Shown here: piece after piece, positions 7,701 through 15,936 of the stretch
How positions within the stretch are numbered: position 1 is the first letter of the stretch
Layout of the letters: every line of letters begins with the position of its first letter
Assembly: GCF_025370875.1 (NCBI RefSeq)
Contig: NZ_JAMXFD010000030.1
Coordinates: forward strand, 1 to 64,000
From: Laspinema palackyanum D2c
Lineage (GTDB): Bacteria; Cyanobacteriota; Cyanobacteriia; Cyanobacteriales; Laspinemataceae
Length of the DNA: 64,000 nt
Direction of reading: 5' to 3'
Made by a program: the position numbers and the translations under genes
The notes under the pieces: generated by a model
What the model was told of the DNA's origin: nothing
The model's input: the letters and a program-made list of their open reading frames with translations, nothing else
Databases searched by the model: none

Positions 7701-8663
7701 ATGAGCCAATCCCTAAAAGCTAGAGTTTATCAAATTCTCGAATCTTCGGACCCGACGGATTTATTAAGCCGAGTTGATGACTGGGCGGTCAGTCTGTTAG
7801 TTATTTTAGACGTGACGGCTTTTATTTTGGAAACTTCAGCATTTATTTCCTCTAATTTTAAGTTATTTGTAAATGAAATCGAACTGGTGGCGGTAGCCTG
7901 CTTTACTTTACTCTATATTATCCAACTTTGGTGCTGTACCGTCGATCCGCGATATGCTCATCCGCTTTGGGGACGATTGCGCTATGCGATGACGCCGTTA
8001 GTGGTGATTGATTTAATGGCAATCTTGCCTTTTTATTTGATGTTATTATTTCCATTGATTCGTTCGATAAAATTTGCTAATGTTTTTCGCTTGTTGCGAC
8101 TGCTTAAATTAATTCGATACTCGGAAGCGCTGCAAACCATTCTTCGGGTGATTGATTCTAAAAAAAATGAGTTAATCATGACTTTGTTTACGGTGTTTAT
8201 TTTACTAATTTTTGCCTCAAGTTTGATGTTTTTTGCTGAAAGTCAGGAACAACCGGATGCGTTTCCGAGTATTCCGGCGGCGATGTGGTGGGGAGTGGTG
8301 ACATTAACGACGGTGGGGTATGGGGATGTGTATCCGGTGACGGTTTTGGGTAAATTATTTGGGGCAACCCTAGCCTTTATTGGGATTGGATTGTTTGCCT
8401 TGCCTGCGGGGATTGTTGCTGCTGGATTTTCGGAGGAACTGCAACGAAAAAAGGTAGAACAGTTGACGACTCCAAAGATACCCCATTGGGAAGATGCGGA
8501 ACGGTTGGCGATCGCCCATCATCTCGATCGCTCATCAGATGTGATGAAAACCTGTATTGAAATGGCGAAAACTAAATTTGGAGATAGTTTTGAGAATGAA
8601 GAACTGATCCGCGATTTAGCCTTGTCTTTGTATGAGGAAGCCTCGCGGAAGTTTAAGTTATAA
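7701..8663 (+). CDS. Voltage-gated-type potassium channel
   Basis: 320 residues. Six membrane helices are evident: S1-S3 before residue 115, a basic S4-like helix (RLLRLLKLIRYSEALQTILRV), S5, then the pore loop with the K+ selectivity filter TLTTVGYGDVYPV near residue 205, and S6 (FIGIGLFALPAGIVAAGFSEE). The cytoplasmic tail is about 80 residues with no RCK or cyclic-nucleotide domain. The product should be a tetrameric K+ channel of the inner membrane. Its 3' end overlaps the 3' end of the oppositely oriented cbiQ-like gene by six bases, and it diverges from the ATPase gene. Confidence 0.88.
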   Translation: MSQSLKARVYQILESSDPTDLLSRVDDWAVSLLVILDVTAFILETSAFISSNFKLFVNEIELVAVACFTLLYIIQLWCCTVDPRYAHPLWGRLRYAMTPLVVIDLMAILPFYLMLLFPLIRSIKFANVFRLLRLLKLIRYSEALQTILRVIDSKKNELIMTLFTVFILLIFASSLMFFAESQEQPDAFPSIPAAMWWGVVTLTTVGYGDVYPVTVLGKLFGATLAFIGIGLFALPAGIVAAGFSEELQRKKVEQLTTPKIPHWEDAERLAIAHHLDRSSDVMKTCIEMAKTKFGDSFENEELIRDLALSLYEEASRKFKL

Positions 8664-9434
8664 AATCCCAGAAGATAGCCAAAATTCAGCCGCTATAAAA
8701 GTACCGGCAAGGGCCAGGACCACCCCTAAACCCATCAGATCTTTGAATTGCCAAGACTGAATCTGAGATAAAACGTTTTTTTGACCATAACCCCGCAATC
8801 GCATCGCCTGATAAATCCGTTCGGATTGTTCATAACTTTGGACTAAAAGTGTTCCCGCAACCGAGGCAAACGTTTGTAAAGCGCGGGGGGTGAGGCGGGT
8901 CCGTTTGAACCCTCGCAAGCGCATGGCGGACTGCATCGTATGCAGGCGATCGCCGAGTTCAAATAAATACCGATAAAACAACACCATCATATCGGTTAAA
9001 ATCGGAGATAGCCCAAGGGAACGCAGGGTTCTAATCGTGGTTAAAAAAGAAGCCGTCCCAAACAAAACCAGAGACAGGGTAATAATCGCTAAAAACCGAC
9101 TGGCGATGGTTACCATTGCCAGCAGTCCTTCTTGATATAGGGCAATCGGACCGAGTTGAAATAGCACCGTCTGTCCCGAAATAAAGGGCAGAAATCCCAC
9201 GACTCCCAGCAAAAAAAATCCCGGATAGCGCAACCGCTTCCGCCAGTAAGCAACCGGCAGTTGAGACAGGGCATAAATTCCCGCACTCACCCCTAACATG
9301 GGCAGAATCAAGCGATGATCCCGCACCATTGCAAAAGCAAAAATTAATCCCATCAACCCCATTAATTTACAGCGGGGTTCCCATTGATGTAAGGGGGATT
9401 CTAAATGAGCATAATCGTCTAATCCAAATTTCAT
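8658..9434 (-). CDS. ECF transporter transmembrane T component (CbiQ/NikQ type)
   Basis: 258 residues with five to six hydrophobic segments and the T-component signature ARG-like coupling helices: QSAMRLRGFKR and YQAMRLRGYGQ, both containing the Ala-Arg/Leu-Arg-Gly motif that contacts the ATPases. In the Co/Ni importer it couples ATP hydrolysis to the CbiM substrate subunit. An ATG at 9434 preceded by aaagga is chosen; an upstream TTG at 9479 would add 15 residues without a good ribosome site. It is transcribed with the cbiM-like gene, from which the repeat at 9515-9600 separates it. Confidence 0.86.
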   Translation of the reverse strand: MKFGLDDYAHLESPLHQWEPRCKLMGLMGLIFAFAMVRDHRLILPMLGVSAGIYALSQLPVAYWRKRLRYPGFFLLGVVGFLPFISGQTVLFQLGPIALYQEGLLAMVTIASRFLAIITLSLVLFGTASFLTTIRTLRSLGLSPILTDMMVLFYRYLFELGDRLHTMQSAMRLRGFKRTRLTPRALQTFASVAGTLLVQSYEQSERIYQAMRLRGYGQKNVLSQIQSWQFKDLMGLGVVLALAGTFIAAEFWLSSGIL

Positions 9435-9514
9435 CCGGGTTCCTTTACAATTCGTTCTAATCCTAAATCTGGTTGTCAAAAACCAGTTTTATCTATGACG
9501 CTGGGGAGGCAGGC

Positions 9515-9600
9515 CCCCTTCGTCAAGCTCAGGACAGGCTTCGACCCTTCGGCAGGCTCAGGGCAGGCTTAGCTCAGGACAGGCTTTGTCCGCAAATGCC
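9515..9600. repeat. Interspersed repeat, ctcaggacaggcttcgac family
   Basis: Four tandem variants of a caggctcaggacaggctt unit occupy the spacer between the cbiM- and cbiQ-like genes. They belong to the same family as 3650-3765 and 29375-29535. The position inside an operon suggests that insertion was tolerated; polarity effects cannot be judged. Confidence 0.6.
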
Positions 9601-9624
9601 CAACCCTACTTATGTGCGGGTTTC

Positions 9625-10266
9625 CTAATCTCCAATGAGTTCCGGTTTGACCCGATTGAGAAAGATGACTAACATCGCGGTAAACAATCCTTCAATTAGC
9701 ATTAAGGGAATGTGAGCCAACATCAGTCCATAAATAGCATTTTTTTCCGTAGTAACATCTAATTCCCCGGGAATGGTGGTGATGATGAGAACGAAAAAGA
9801 TGGCGGCAGCGAGTCCTAAGCCAATGCCACCGGCAAGAAAGGCAAATAAACTCAGGGTAATGTTTCCCCATTGGGTTTTAAACCAATGGCGCATCTGAAA
9901 GATTTGGTATGCAATTAAGGCGGGAATTCCCATCAGGATGGCATTGACTCCCAGGGTCGTTAGTCCCCCATGACCAAACATAATGGCTTGGAAAAATAAC
10001 CCAATGAGAATGGCGGGAAAGGCATAATAACCGAGGACAGTGCCTAAGAGTCCATTGAGAACTAAGTGAACACTGACGGGAGGGACGGGGATATGAATCC
10101 AAGAGGCAACGAAAAACGCTGCGGTGAGTAAGGAAGCTTTGGGAATTTGGGCTTGGGGATTGCGATCGCGATTAATTTGGCGCAGGGAATACCAAGTGGC
10201 GGCCCCGGTTGCGCCATAACCGGCGATACAAAGACTAGCGGGAAGAATACCATCGGGAATATGCAT
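9625..10266 (-). CDS. ECF transporter substrate subunit CbiM/NikM
   Basis: 213 residues beginning MHIPDGILP, the conserved N-terminus whose His2 and amino group bind the metal in this family. The signature segments WIHIPVPPVSVHLVLNG and FGHGGLTTLGVNAILMG are present, with about six to seven membrane helices. It is the membrane-embedded Ni2+/Co2+ binding subunit. No cbiN gene is adjacent; instead a NikL-like protein is encoded upstream, which favours nickel over cobalt, although the sequence alone does not prove it. The start ATG is fixed by the required MHIPDG terminus. Confidence 0.88.
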   Translation of the reverse strand: MHIPDGILPASLCIAGYGATGAATWYSLRQINRDRNPQAQIPKASLLTAAFFVASWIHIPVPPVSVHLVLNGLLGTVLGYYAFPAILIGLFFQAIMFGHGGLTTLGVNAILMGIPALIAYQIFQMRHWFKTQWGNITLSLFAFLAGGIGLGLAAAIFFVLIITTIPGELDVTTEKNAIYGLMLAHIPLMLIEGLFTAMLVIFLNRVKPELIGD

Positions 10267-10327
10267 TGAATCACATCGAAAAGAGAGAATGCCCGGGGGC
10301 TGAATTTATATTAAGGGAGAGATTTGA

Positions 10328-10912
10328 TTAGGCAACGGAATCTTCTTTTTTGCGGGGACCGCCTCGTCCGTTGCCATTAAACCGGGAAAAAAACAAGGCT
10401 GTTCCCACAAATCCCCAGACTCCGGAGGCGATCGCCAAGCCGGTGGGAAGAGGGTTGACCGAGGGACTCCGAACACTCAGGGTCTGGGAACTGGGGGCTA
10501 CCTCGGGAACGCCGGTGGCATCGGGAGGGGCGACGGCTGCCTCGGGGGAAGGTCCGGGGGCGATCGCCACATTCAGGATTGCCCCGTGACCCGCTTGCCG
10601 GACCCGAACGGCCCAATTTCCCGCCAGGGAGGGGTCTGGGGCAAACAAAAACCGCCCGTTTTTGTCCGCAGTCCCTTCCTGCCAAGGCGTTTCTGGGTCC
10701 GTGGGGGCATAAACGGTGATTTGGGCATTGGAGATGGGGTCGCCATTATCGAAGAGGGCCTGGACCTCTACCGCTTCGAGGGTCTGATGAGTCAGTTGAA
10801 CCCCGTGGGCGATCGCAGGCAGAGGATTCCCGAGGGTCCAGGCAAACAGCCCACTGGCAAACGCCCAGAGGACTGCCTCCGCAGCAGTTGGAGTGTTTGG
10901 TCGATTAATCAT
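10328..10912 (-). CDS. NikL-like periplasmic/membrane accessory subunit of metal importer
   Basis: 194 residues from the ATG at 10912. It has a signal peptide ending near PAIA-HGVQ, so that the mature protein would start with His-Gly. It then has a carboxypeptidase-regulatory-like beta domain (VEVQALFDNGDPISNAQITV, GTADKNGRFLFAPD), a Pro/Ala-rich linker, and one C-terminal membrane helix (LAIASGVWGFVGTALFFS). This layout is that of the NikL/CbiL-type extra component seen in nickel ECF importers that lack CbiN. It lies directly upstream of the CbiM-like gene (61-base gap). An ATG at 10978 would make a longer product with a poor signal peptide. Confidence 0.7.
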   Translation of the reverse strand: MINRPNTPTAAEAVLWAFASGLFAWTLGNPLPAIAHGVQLTHQTLEAVEVQALFDNGDPISNAQITVYAPTDPETPWQEGTADKNGRFLFAPDPSLAGNWAVRVRQAGHGAILNVAIAPGPSPEAAVAPPDATGVPEVAPSSQTLSVRSPSVNPLPTGLAIASGVWGFVGTALFFSRFNGNGRGGPRKKEDSVA

Positions 10913-10974
10913 AGTTAATGTTCGATCCCTGAGTAGATAGTTCTCCTGCAACGATGGCAGGGGCGGGCTGTCTA

Positions 10975-11856
10975 TCATGATGACGCAGATTCCTGACAAT
11001 GACCTTCTCCAACGTGCCCCAAGGAGGGGAGGAGGTTTTGCAGGGTTTGATAATCTGCGGGGGTGAGGGCTTGTTGGAGTTCTGTACTGGTCATATTCAC
11101 CTGATCCCCGGAGGCGATCGCCGCGATCGGCTCAAATCCCAGGGCCTTGACGTTGATTTCATCATCTGCCGGTGCATCGGCATCCCCAAACAGGTGATCA
11201 AAATGGAAGGTGGCTTCTAACTGGCCCTGACTACCCGGGGAAACCATGCCTTTGCGTTGGTCCCCGATGAACTCGCCGCAGGTGAAGGCCATTTCGCGCT
11301 CGACTTTGAGGACAAAAGCGATGGTTTGTCCGTCTTTTTCCGCTGTTCCATCCATGATTAAGCTAGAGCCTGCCCCAGGGCCTTCGGTGCCTTTGACCAT
11401 TTTCCAGGAGAGAGCATTGTACTGACCCGGAGGTGCAGGGACTTCCGCGAGGACTGGGGAGGGGTTTTCTGGAGTAGCAGTTAAGTCTACGGTTTTCACC
11501 CCATCCAGTTGGACTTGTTGCTTGGGGTTAAGCGGACTGCCGCTTTCGGGATTGTAAGGGGGGTCGGTTTGGTAGGCGGTGACTTCGGCGAGGTTGACGT
11601 AAACGTGATTAAAGTTGATTTCCCAACCATCTTTCGAGGTAAAGCCGTCTCGCACGAAGTCCTCGCCGTTGGCGACAATTTGGAGCATTCCGGTTTCTCC
11701 CGAGGCGGTTTCGGTTCCCAGAGTCGCCGGTGGGTTGGATTCTAGGGCGACGGGTTCGGGAGTTGAGGTGATCGCGGTGCCATCTCGTTCACACCCCATG
11801 AGTAGGGTGGGGATGACACCGGCTAAGAGGGTGAGAATAATTAAATTTTTCTTCAT
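10975..11856 (-). CDS. Putative lipoprotein linked to metal importer
   Basis: 293 residues from the ATG at 11856. MKKNLIILTLLAGVIPTLLM precedes Cys22, a clear lipobox (LLMGC). The mature part holds KDGWEINFNHVYVNLAEVTA and a His/Asp-rich FHFDHLFGDADAPADDEIN, which could bind metal; the protein ends GHVGEGHCQ, again with His and Cys. I do not recognise a firm family. It heads the group of minus-strand ECF metal-import genes, and its stop lies 63 bases upstream of the NikL-like start, so I infer a role in extracytoplasmic metal capture. An upstream TTG/GTG-type extension to 11898 is less likely because it would bury the lipobox. Confidence 0.6.
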   Translation of the reverse strand: MKKNLIILTLLAGVIPTLLMGCERDGTAITSTPEPVALESNPPATLGTETASGETGMLQIVANGEDFVRDGFTSKDGWEINFNHVYVNLAEVTAYQTDPPYNPESGSPLNPKQQVQLDGVKTVDLTATPENPSPVLAEVPAPPGQYNALSWKMVKGTEGPGAGSSLIMDGTAEKDGQTIAFVLKVEREMAFTCGEFIGDQRKGMVSPGSQGQLEATFHFDHLFGDADAPADDEINVKALGFEPIAAIASGDQVNMTSTELQQALTPADYQTLQNLLPSLGHVGEGHCQESASS

Positions 11857-12474
11857 TTTTTTAGGGTTTAAAGGAGGATTGGTTGAAGCGATCGCCACAG
11901 CCTGATTCGGAATATTGGCGAGGTTTCTCCGGATTGAGCACAGGTTGCGATCGCGGTAATATTCATAGGAAAGCGCGTTTTTGAAAACTTGACAATGCCC
12001 TCCTAGGGGATGAGATTCGGCCTGAAAGACTAGGGATAAAGCGGTCTAAGGCTGATTCTGTCAGGGGTTTACTCCCAGACTTACTCTCCCTTGAAGCGGT
12101 TTATAAAGTGGGAATTTTGTTCATCAGGTTCCCCATAAGTGATGAAACCTTAATTTTTCTGAAAATTTGGGTCAACCCGATCAGAATTGTGCTATCAGTT
12201 TGTAGTTACAATAGCGAATAGGCTTAAACTATCCGTCTCCAGAGGGATTAAGTTGTTTAGATATTGTGATATCTATTTCGATGCTCAACAAATCTAACCA
12301 GGGTGTGGTGGCGATCGCCCGCCACTTCCCCTCATCACCCTTATGGATTGCAGGTTGGTAATAACTGGAACTGTTAAAGACAAATCACCCATCCCAACCG
12401 GGAAATCCCTACTTGATAATCCCCTCCAAAAAATGCTCAAATAATTCATCCCATCTGAAACCCTAGAAAACGAT
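11857..12474. other. Intergenic region between metal importer and ferritin-like genes
   Basis: About 620 bases between divergent transcription units. It must hold both promoters. I searched by eye for a cobalamin riboswitch core on both strands and saw none, nor a convincing Fur or NikR palindrome. No small gene is evident. Confidence 0.5.
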
Positions 12475-12909
12475 ATGAAAGACCTTGATCTCCCAAAAAC
12501 CATTGATTTGCTCAATACCATCATGGAATTTGAGCTGGCGGGTGTGGTCCGCTATACCCATTATTCCCTGATGGTAACCGGACCCAATCGGATTCCCATT
12601 GTCAGTTTTTTTCAAGCGCAAGCTGCGGAATCCCTCACCCATGCTCAACAGGTGGGAGAAATTATCACCGGGTTAGAAGGACATCCTAGCCTGAGAATTG
12701 CACCGATTGAGGAAAGCGATCGCCATTCCGTCCGTGACATTTTAGAGGAAAGTCTCAACCACGAGAAAAAAGCCCTGGATATGTACAAAGAATTGCTCCA
12801 TACCGTAGAAAATGCCAGCGTGTATTTGGAAGAATTTGCTCGGACTCAAATTGGCCAAGAGGAAATGCACAACATAGAAATTAAAAAAATGTTGCGGGAT
12901 TTTATCTAA
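12475..12909 (+). CDS. Ferritin-like protein (bacterioferritin-type), ligands mostly intact
   Basis: 144 residues forming a four-helix bundle. Likely metal ligands are E20 (MEFELAGVVRYTHY), E52/H56 (AAESLTHAQQ), E97 (LNHEKKAL) and E129-x2-H132 (GQEEMHN), which match the ExxH layout of ferroxidase centres. A role in iron storage or detoxification is expected, in the cytoplasm. A second, very similar gene begins at 13096 and an FTR1 iron permease follows at 13715, so the three look like an iron-handling cluster. It is shorter than typical bacterioferritin (~155-160), and whether it forms 24-mers is unknown. Confidence 0.8.
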   Translation: MKDLDLPKTIDLLNTIMEFELAGVVRYTHYSLMVTGPNRIPIVSFFQAQAAESLTHAQQVGEIITGLEGHPSLRIAPIEESDRHSVRDILEESLNHEKKALDMYKELLHTVENASVYLEEFARTQIGQEEMHNIEIKKMLRDFI

Positions 12910-13095
12910 GTCCGGTTTAACGGGCGATCGCCTCTCTCAATCTAGGCATTAAATCCGCACCACCTTGAGGAGTCTTCCCCCCTCCATCCGGTGGTGCAAT
13001 GGATCCAAATTATCCGCTTTCCCCGGGGATGAAACTCAACAATTCTAGGCTTTAATATTCAGTTCATTGGTCCTCGAACCCTAACCTCTAAAAAC

Positions 13096-13530
13096 ATGAA
13101 ACAACTTAACCTTAAAACAACCCTTGAATTACTCAATAGTATCATGGAATTTGAACTAGCCGGGGTAGTGCGCTATACCCACTATTCCCTCATGGTAACC
13201 GGACCCAATCGGATTCCCATCGTTAATTTTTTTCAACTCCAAGCAACTGACTCGTTGAATTCGGCTCAACAAGTGGGAGAAATTATTACTGGGTTAGAAG
13301 GACATCCCAGCCTGCGGATTTCTAACATGGAGGAAAGCTACACCCATTCGGTTAGGACGACTATCGAAGAAAGTATTAATCATGAAAAAAAGGGTTTAGA
13401 ACGGTATAGAAATTTATTGGATATCGTCAAAAATAGCAGTATTTATTTGGAAAAGTTTACTCGCAAAATGGTAGCTTCCTCGGAAATTAATATTATTGAA
13501 TTGAAGAAAATGCTGCGAGATATGACTTAA
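13096..13530 (+). CDS. Ferritin-like paralogue with lost metal ligands
   Basis: 144 residues, aligning without gaps to the gene at 12475; the stretch from VVRYTHYSLM to GPNRIPIV is identical. At ligand positions it differs: E52 is Asp, H56 is Ser, E129 is Ser and H132 is Asn, while E20 and E97 remain. A dinuclear iron centre is therefore unlikely to form in this subunit. By analogy with the two-subunit bacterioferritin of Synechocystis, it could be a structural or partner subunit for the first protein, but that is inference. The gap between the two genes is about 190 bases. Confidence 0.78.
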   Translation: MKQLNLKTTLELLNSIMEFELAGVVRYTHYSLMVTGPNRIPIVNFFQLQATDSLNSAQQVGEIITGLEGHPSLRISNMEESYTHSVRTTIEESINHEKKGLERYRNLLDIVKNSSIYLEKFTRKMVASSEINIIELKKMLRDMT

Positions 13531-13714
13531 ATGATTCCATTCATTCACCCCGGACCGGGCGTACTGTTCCCAGAGAAGAGGGTGGGGAAGAAACCGGACT
13601 GAGCCTCAGCTCCAGGGGCTGATTTACAAGTAAAAGTAAGGGGGGCCACGGATTTTAACGGGATTAACGGTTCATTATTTGGGGTTCAAAACTAATTTTA
13701 TCTAGCTTATAACT

Positions 13715-14710
13715 ATGGAATTGAGTGCTGCTTTACCCACTTTTTTAATTACATTGCGGGAAGGATTAGAAGCTGCTTTAGTGGTGGGGATTGTGTTAGC
13801 TTGTTTGAAAAAAGCGCAACAAAGCCAGCTTAATCCTTGGGTGTATGCCGGGGTCGGAACGGGAATTGTTGCCAGTGGATTAGTGGGGATTATCTTCGGC
13901 GGAATTCTGCAAGCGGTGGGAGAGTCGGATTGGCGGTATGCACCGGCGATCGCACCGACTTTAAAAGCGGGATTTTGTTTGATGGCGATCGCCATGCTCA
14001 GTTGGATGCTAATTTGGATGACAAAACAAGCCAAATCCCTCAAAGGCAAAGTCGAAGGGGCGGTAAATGCGGCATTATTTGAAGGAAAGACGGGCTCAGA
14101 ACCCTCTACCCAACCCCATGAATCGTCCGTAAATTTGCGCCCATCTCAGGCAGGTTGGGGGGTATTTACCCTAATTTTTATCGCGGTTCTCCGCGAAGGA
14201 TTTGAAACCGTGGTGTTTATTTTAGCCCAATTTGAGCGGGGTTGGACTCCGGCATTCGGTGCGTTTGCGGGGTTAATCGGGGCCTTTGTAATTGGCACGT
14301 TGCTGTTTAAATGGGGATTGAAAATTAACTTGCGCCTATTCTTCCAAATCATGGGAGTGTTGTTACTATTAATCGTGTCCGGATTGGTGATTTCTGCCTT
14401 GAAAAGTGCCAATTTAGCCCTGATAGAATTCAGTGCGATCGCCCCTCAATTTGCCAGTTGGTGTCATGCCGGGACCGATTCCTGTATTTTAGGACCCCAA
14501 GTATGGGATGCAAGTCAGATTCTCCCGGATAACCGCTTCCCCGGGGTCATTTTAAAAGCCTTATTTGGATACCGATCGCAACTGTATCTCGTTCAAGCTA
14601 TCGCCTATCTGGTCTTTTTAATCACCGCCGGAGGCTTATATTTTCAAAGTATTACCGGAAACGGAACCGGAATCCAGGGTTCTGAAAGTAAGAGAGGGTT
14701 AAGTCATTGA
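13715..14710 (+). CDS. FTR1 family iron permease
   Basis: 331 residues, seven hydrophobic segments, and both REXXE iron-binding motifs: LREGLEAALVVG near residue 13 and LREGFETVVF near residue 160. FTR1-type permeases import ferric/ferrous iron across the inner membrane. About 185 bases separate it from the second ferritin-like gene. The following MOSC gene starts inside its stop codon (TTGA overlap), so those two are cotranscribed. Confidence 0.9.
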   Translation: MELSAALPTFLITLREGLEAALVVGIVLACLKKAQQSQLNPWVYAGVGTGIVASGLVGIIFGGILQAVGESDWRYAPAIAPTLKAGFCLMAIAMLSWMLIWMTKQAKSLKGKVEGAVNAALFEGKTGSEPSTQPHESSVNLRPSQAGWGVFTLIFIAVLREGFETVVFILAQFERGWTPAFGAFAGLIGAFVIGTLLFKWGLKINLRLFFQIMGVLLLLIVSGLVISALKSANLALIEFSAIAPQFASWCHAGTDSCILGPQVWDASQILPDNRFPGVILKALFGYRSQLYLVQAIAYLVFLITAGGLYFQSITGNGTGIQGSESKRGLSH

Positions 14711-15513
14711 AAGAAGCTCAAGTCAAGCAGTTATTCTCCTATCCAATTAAGGGATTATCACCCCATCCAATCCAGGGTGTTACCCTAGAACAGGATTATG
14801 GTATCCGAGGCGATCGCGCCTTTGCCTTGATGTTTTTAGATGGCAGTGATCCGCCACCTCCTACCCTCGTGCCTTGGATGAGTAAAGGACATTTTGCCGT
14901 CCAGAATGATTGGCCGAAATTAGCCAAATTAGAATGTTTTTATAATGCACAAACTGACTGCCTAACCGTTCGTCACCAGGGAGTAACTCTCCTAGAAGCG
15001 GCAACGGAAACTCCAGCCGGACGCGATCGCATCAGTGCCTTTTTTACCGGATTTCTAGCCGATGCTAAACCCACTCCGGAAGCGAGACATCCTCACTATT
15101 CCCCCCTCCAGTTAGTCGGCAGTCGAACGGGTGAAACCCGCTATCCGGATCGTGCACCTGTGCATATTTCTCTGATGAGTCAAGCTACTTTAAATGAATT
15201 AAGTGAAGCTTGTGAAGCCCCTGTCGATGTGCGACGATTTCGACCGAATATCTTACTCGAAGGAATTGCACCCTGGGAAGAGTTTAATGGTGTGGGAGAG
15301 GAATTTTGCGTAGGAGAAGCCAAGATTATCATTACGGCTAGAATTGGACGCTGTGCAAATATCGAAGTTGATCCCGACAGTGGCGATCGCAATTTAGAGT
15401 TATTATCGGTTCTGAAACACCGATATGGTCATTTACAAACGGGGGTACTAGCTAAAATTATCACCTCGGGTTCCGTGAAAATCGGCGATCGGCTTACCCC
15501 AGTCACCAGTTAG
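14707..15513 (+). CDS. MOSC domain protein
   Basis: 268 residues: an N-terminal beta-barrel MOSC_N part (QLFSYPIKGLSPHPIQGVTL then YGIRGDRAFALM) and a MOSC domain with DVRRFRPNILLEG, IITARIGRCANIEVDP and the ending GSVKIGDRLTPV. The conserved Cys in GRCANIEVD is the likely molybdenum-cofactor sulfur site. MOSC proteins handle molybdenum cofactor sulfur or reduce N-hydroxylated compounds. The start is a TTG overlapping the FTR1 stop by four bases. A functional link to iron uptake is not obvious beyond cotranscription. Confidence 0.85.
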   Translation: MKEAQVKQLFSYPIKGLSPHPIQGVTLEQDYGIRGDRAFALMFLDGSDPPPPTLVPWMSKGHFAVQNDWPKLAKLECFYNAQTDCLTVRHQGVTLLEAATETPAGRDRISAFFTGFLADAKPTPEARHPHYSPLQLVGSRTGETRYPDRAPVHISLMSQATLNELSEACEAPVDVRRFRPNILLEGIAPWEEFNGVGEEFCVGEAKIIITARIGRCANIEVDPDSGDRNLELLSVLKHRYGHLQTGVLAKIITSGSVKIGDRLTPVTS

Positions 15514-15596
15514 AAAATCCGAGATTTATACAATTTTCCCAAAGGGAGAACCCTTTTCTCCCTCTCCCCTACCCTTCCCCTCGGCAACCGGGATAC

Positions 15597-15893
15597 TTGG
15601 TTCCTTCCTGGCGATCGCAGATAGGCGCAATGTTACCCACCCTCGGGGGTTTAGATGCCTTAGTCTTTACCGGAGGTGTCGGAGAACATCATCCCAGCGT
15701 GCGATCGGCAACTTGTGAGGGATTCGAGTTTTTAAAATTACACCTCGACCCCCACAAAAACCAAAATTCCCCCACAGACGCCGATATTGCTACAACCGAC
15801 TCAAAAGTGAGAGTCTTCGTCATCCAAGCGCAGGAAGATTGGGCGATCGCCCGCGAATGTTGGCATTGCCTGACCCAAAACTGTAGTAAATAA
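15597..15893 (+). pseudogene. Acetate kinase C-terminal remnant
   Basis: About 98 codons reading RSQIGAMLPTLGGLDALVFT, GGVGEHHPSVR and a tail ending AIARECWHCL. This matches the C-terminal quarter of acetate kinase (normally ~400 residues, with GAM...GGLDALVFT.GVGEN). The N-terminal three quarters, including the ATP and acetate sites, are absent: upstream there is only a short C-rich spacer after the MOSC gene. I infer a degraded acetate kinase gene. The Asn of the usual GVGEN is His here, consistent with decay. Confidence 0.75.
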
Positions 15894-15936
15894 CCACAAC
15901 CCCAGAAGTTTAAATTCCTGGCGGTTGTTGCCATCC

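Noticed and set aside
11857-12474. Cobalamin riboswitch upstream of the metal importer
   Set aside because: No conserved B12-box core (GCCACTG) was found on either strand by eye.
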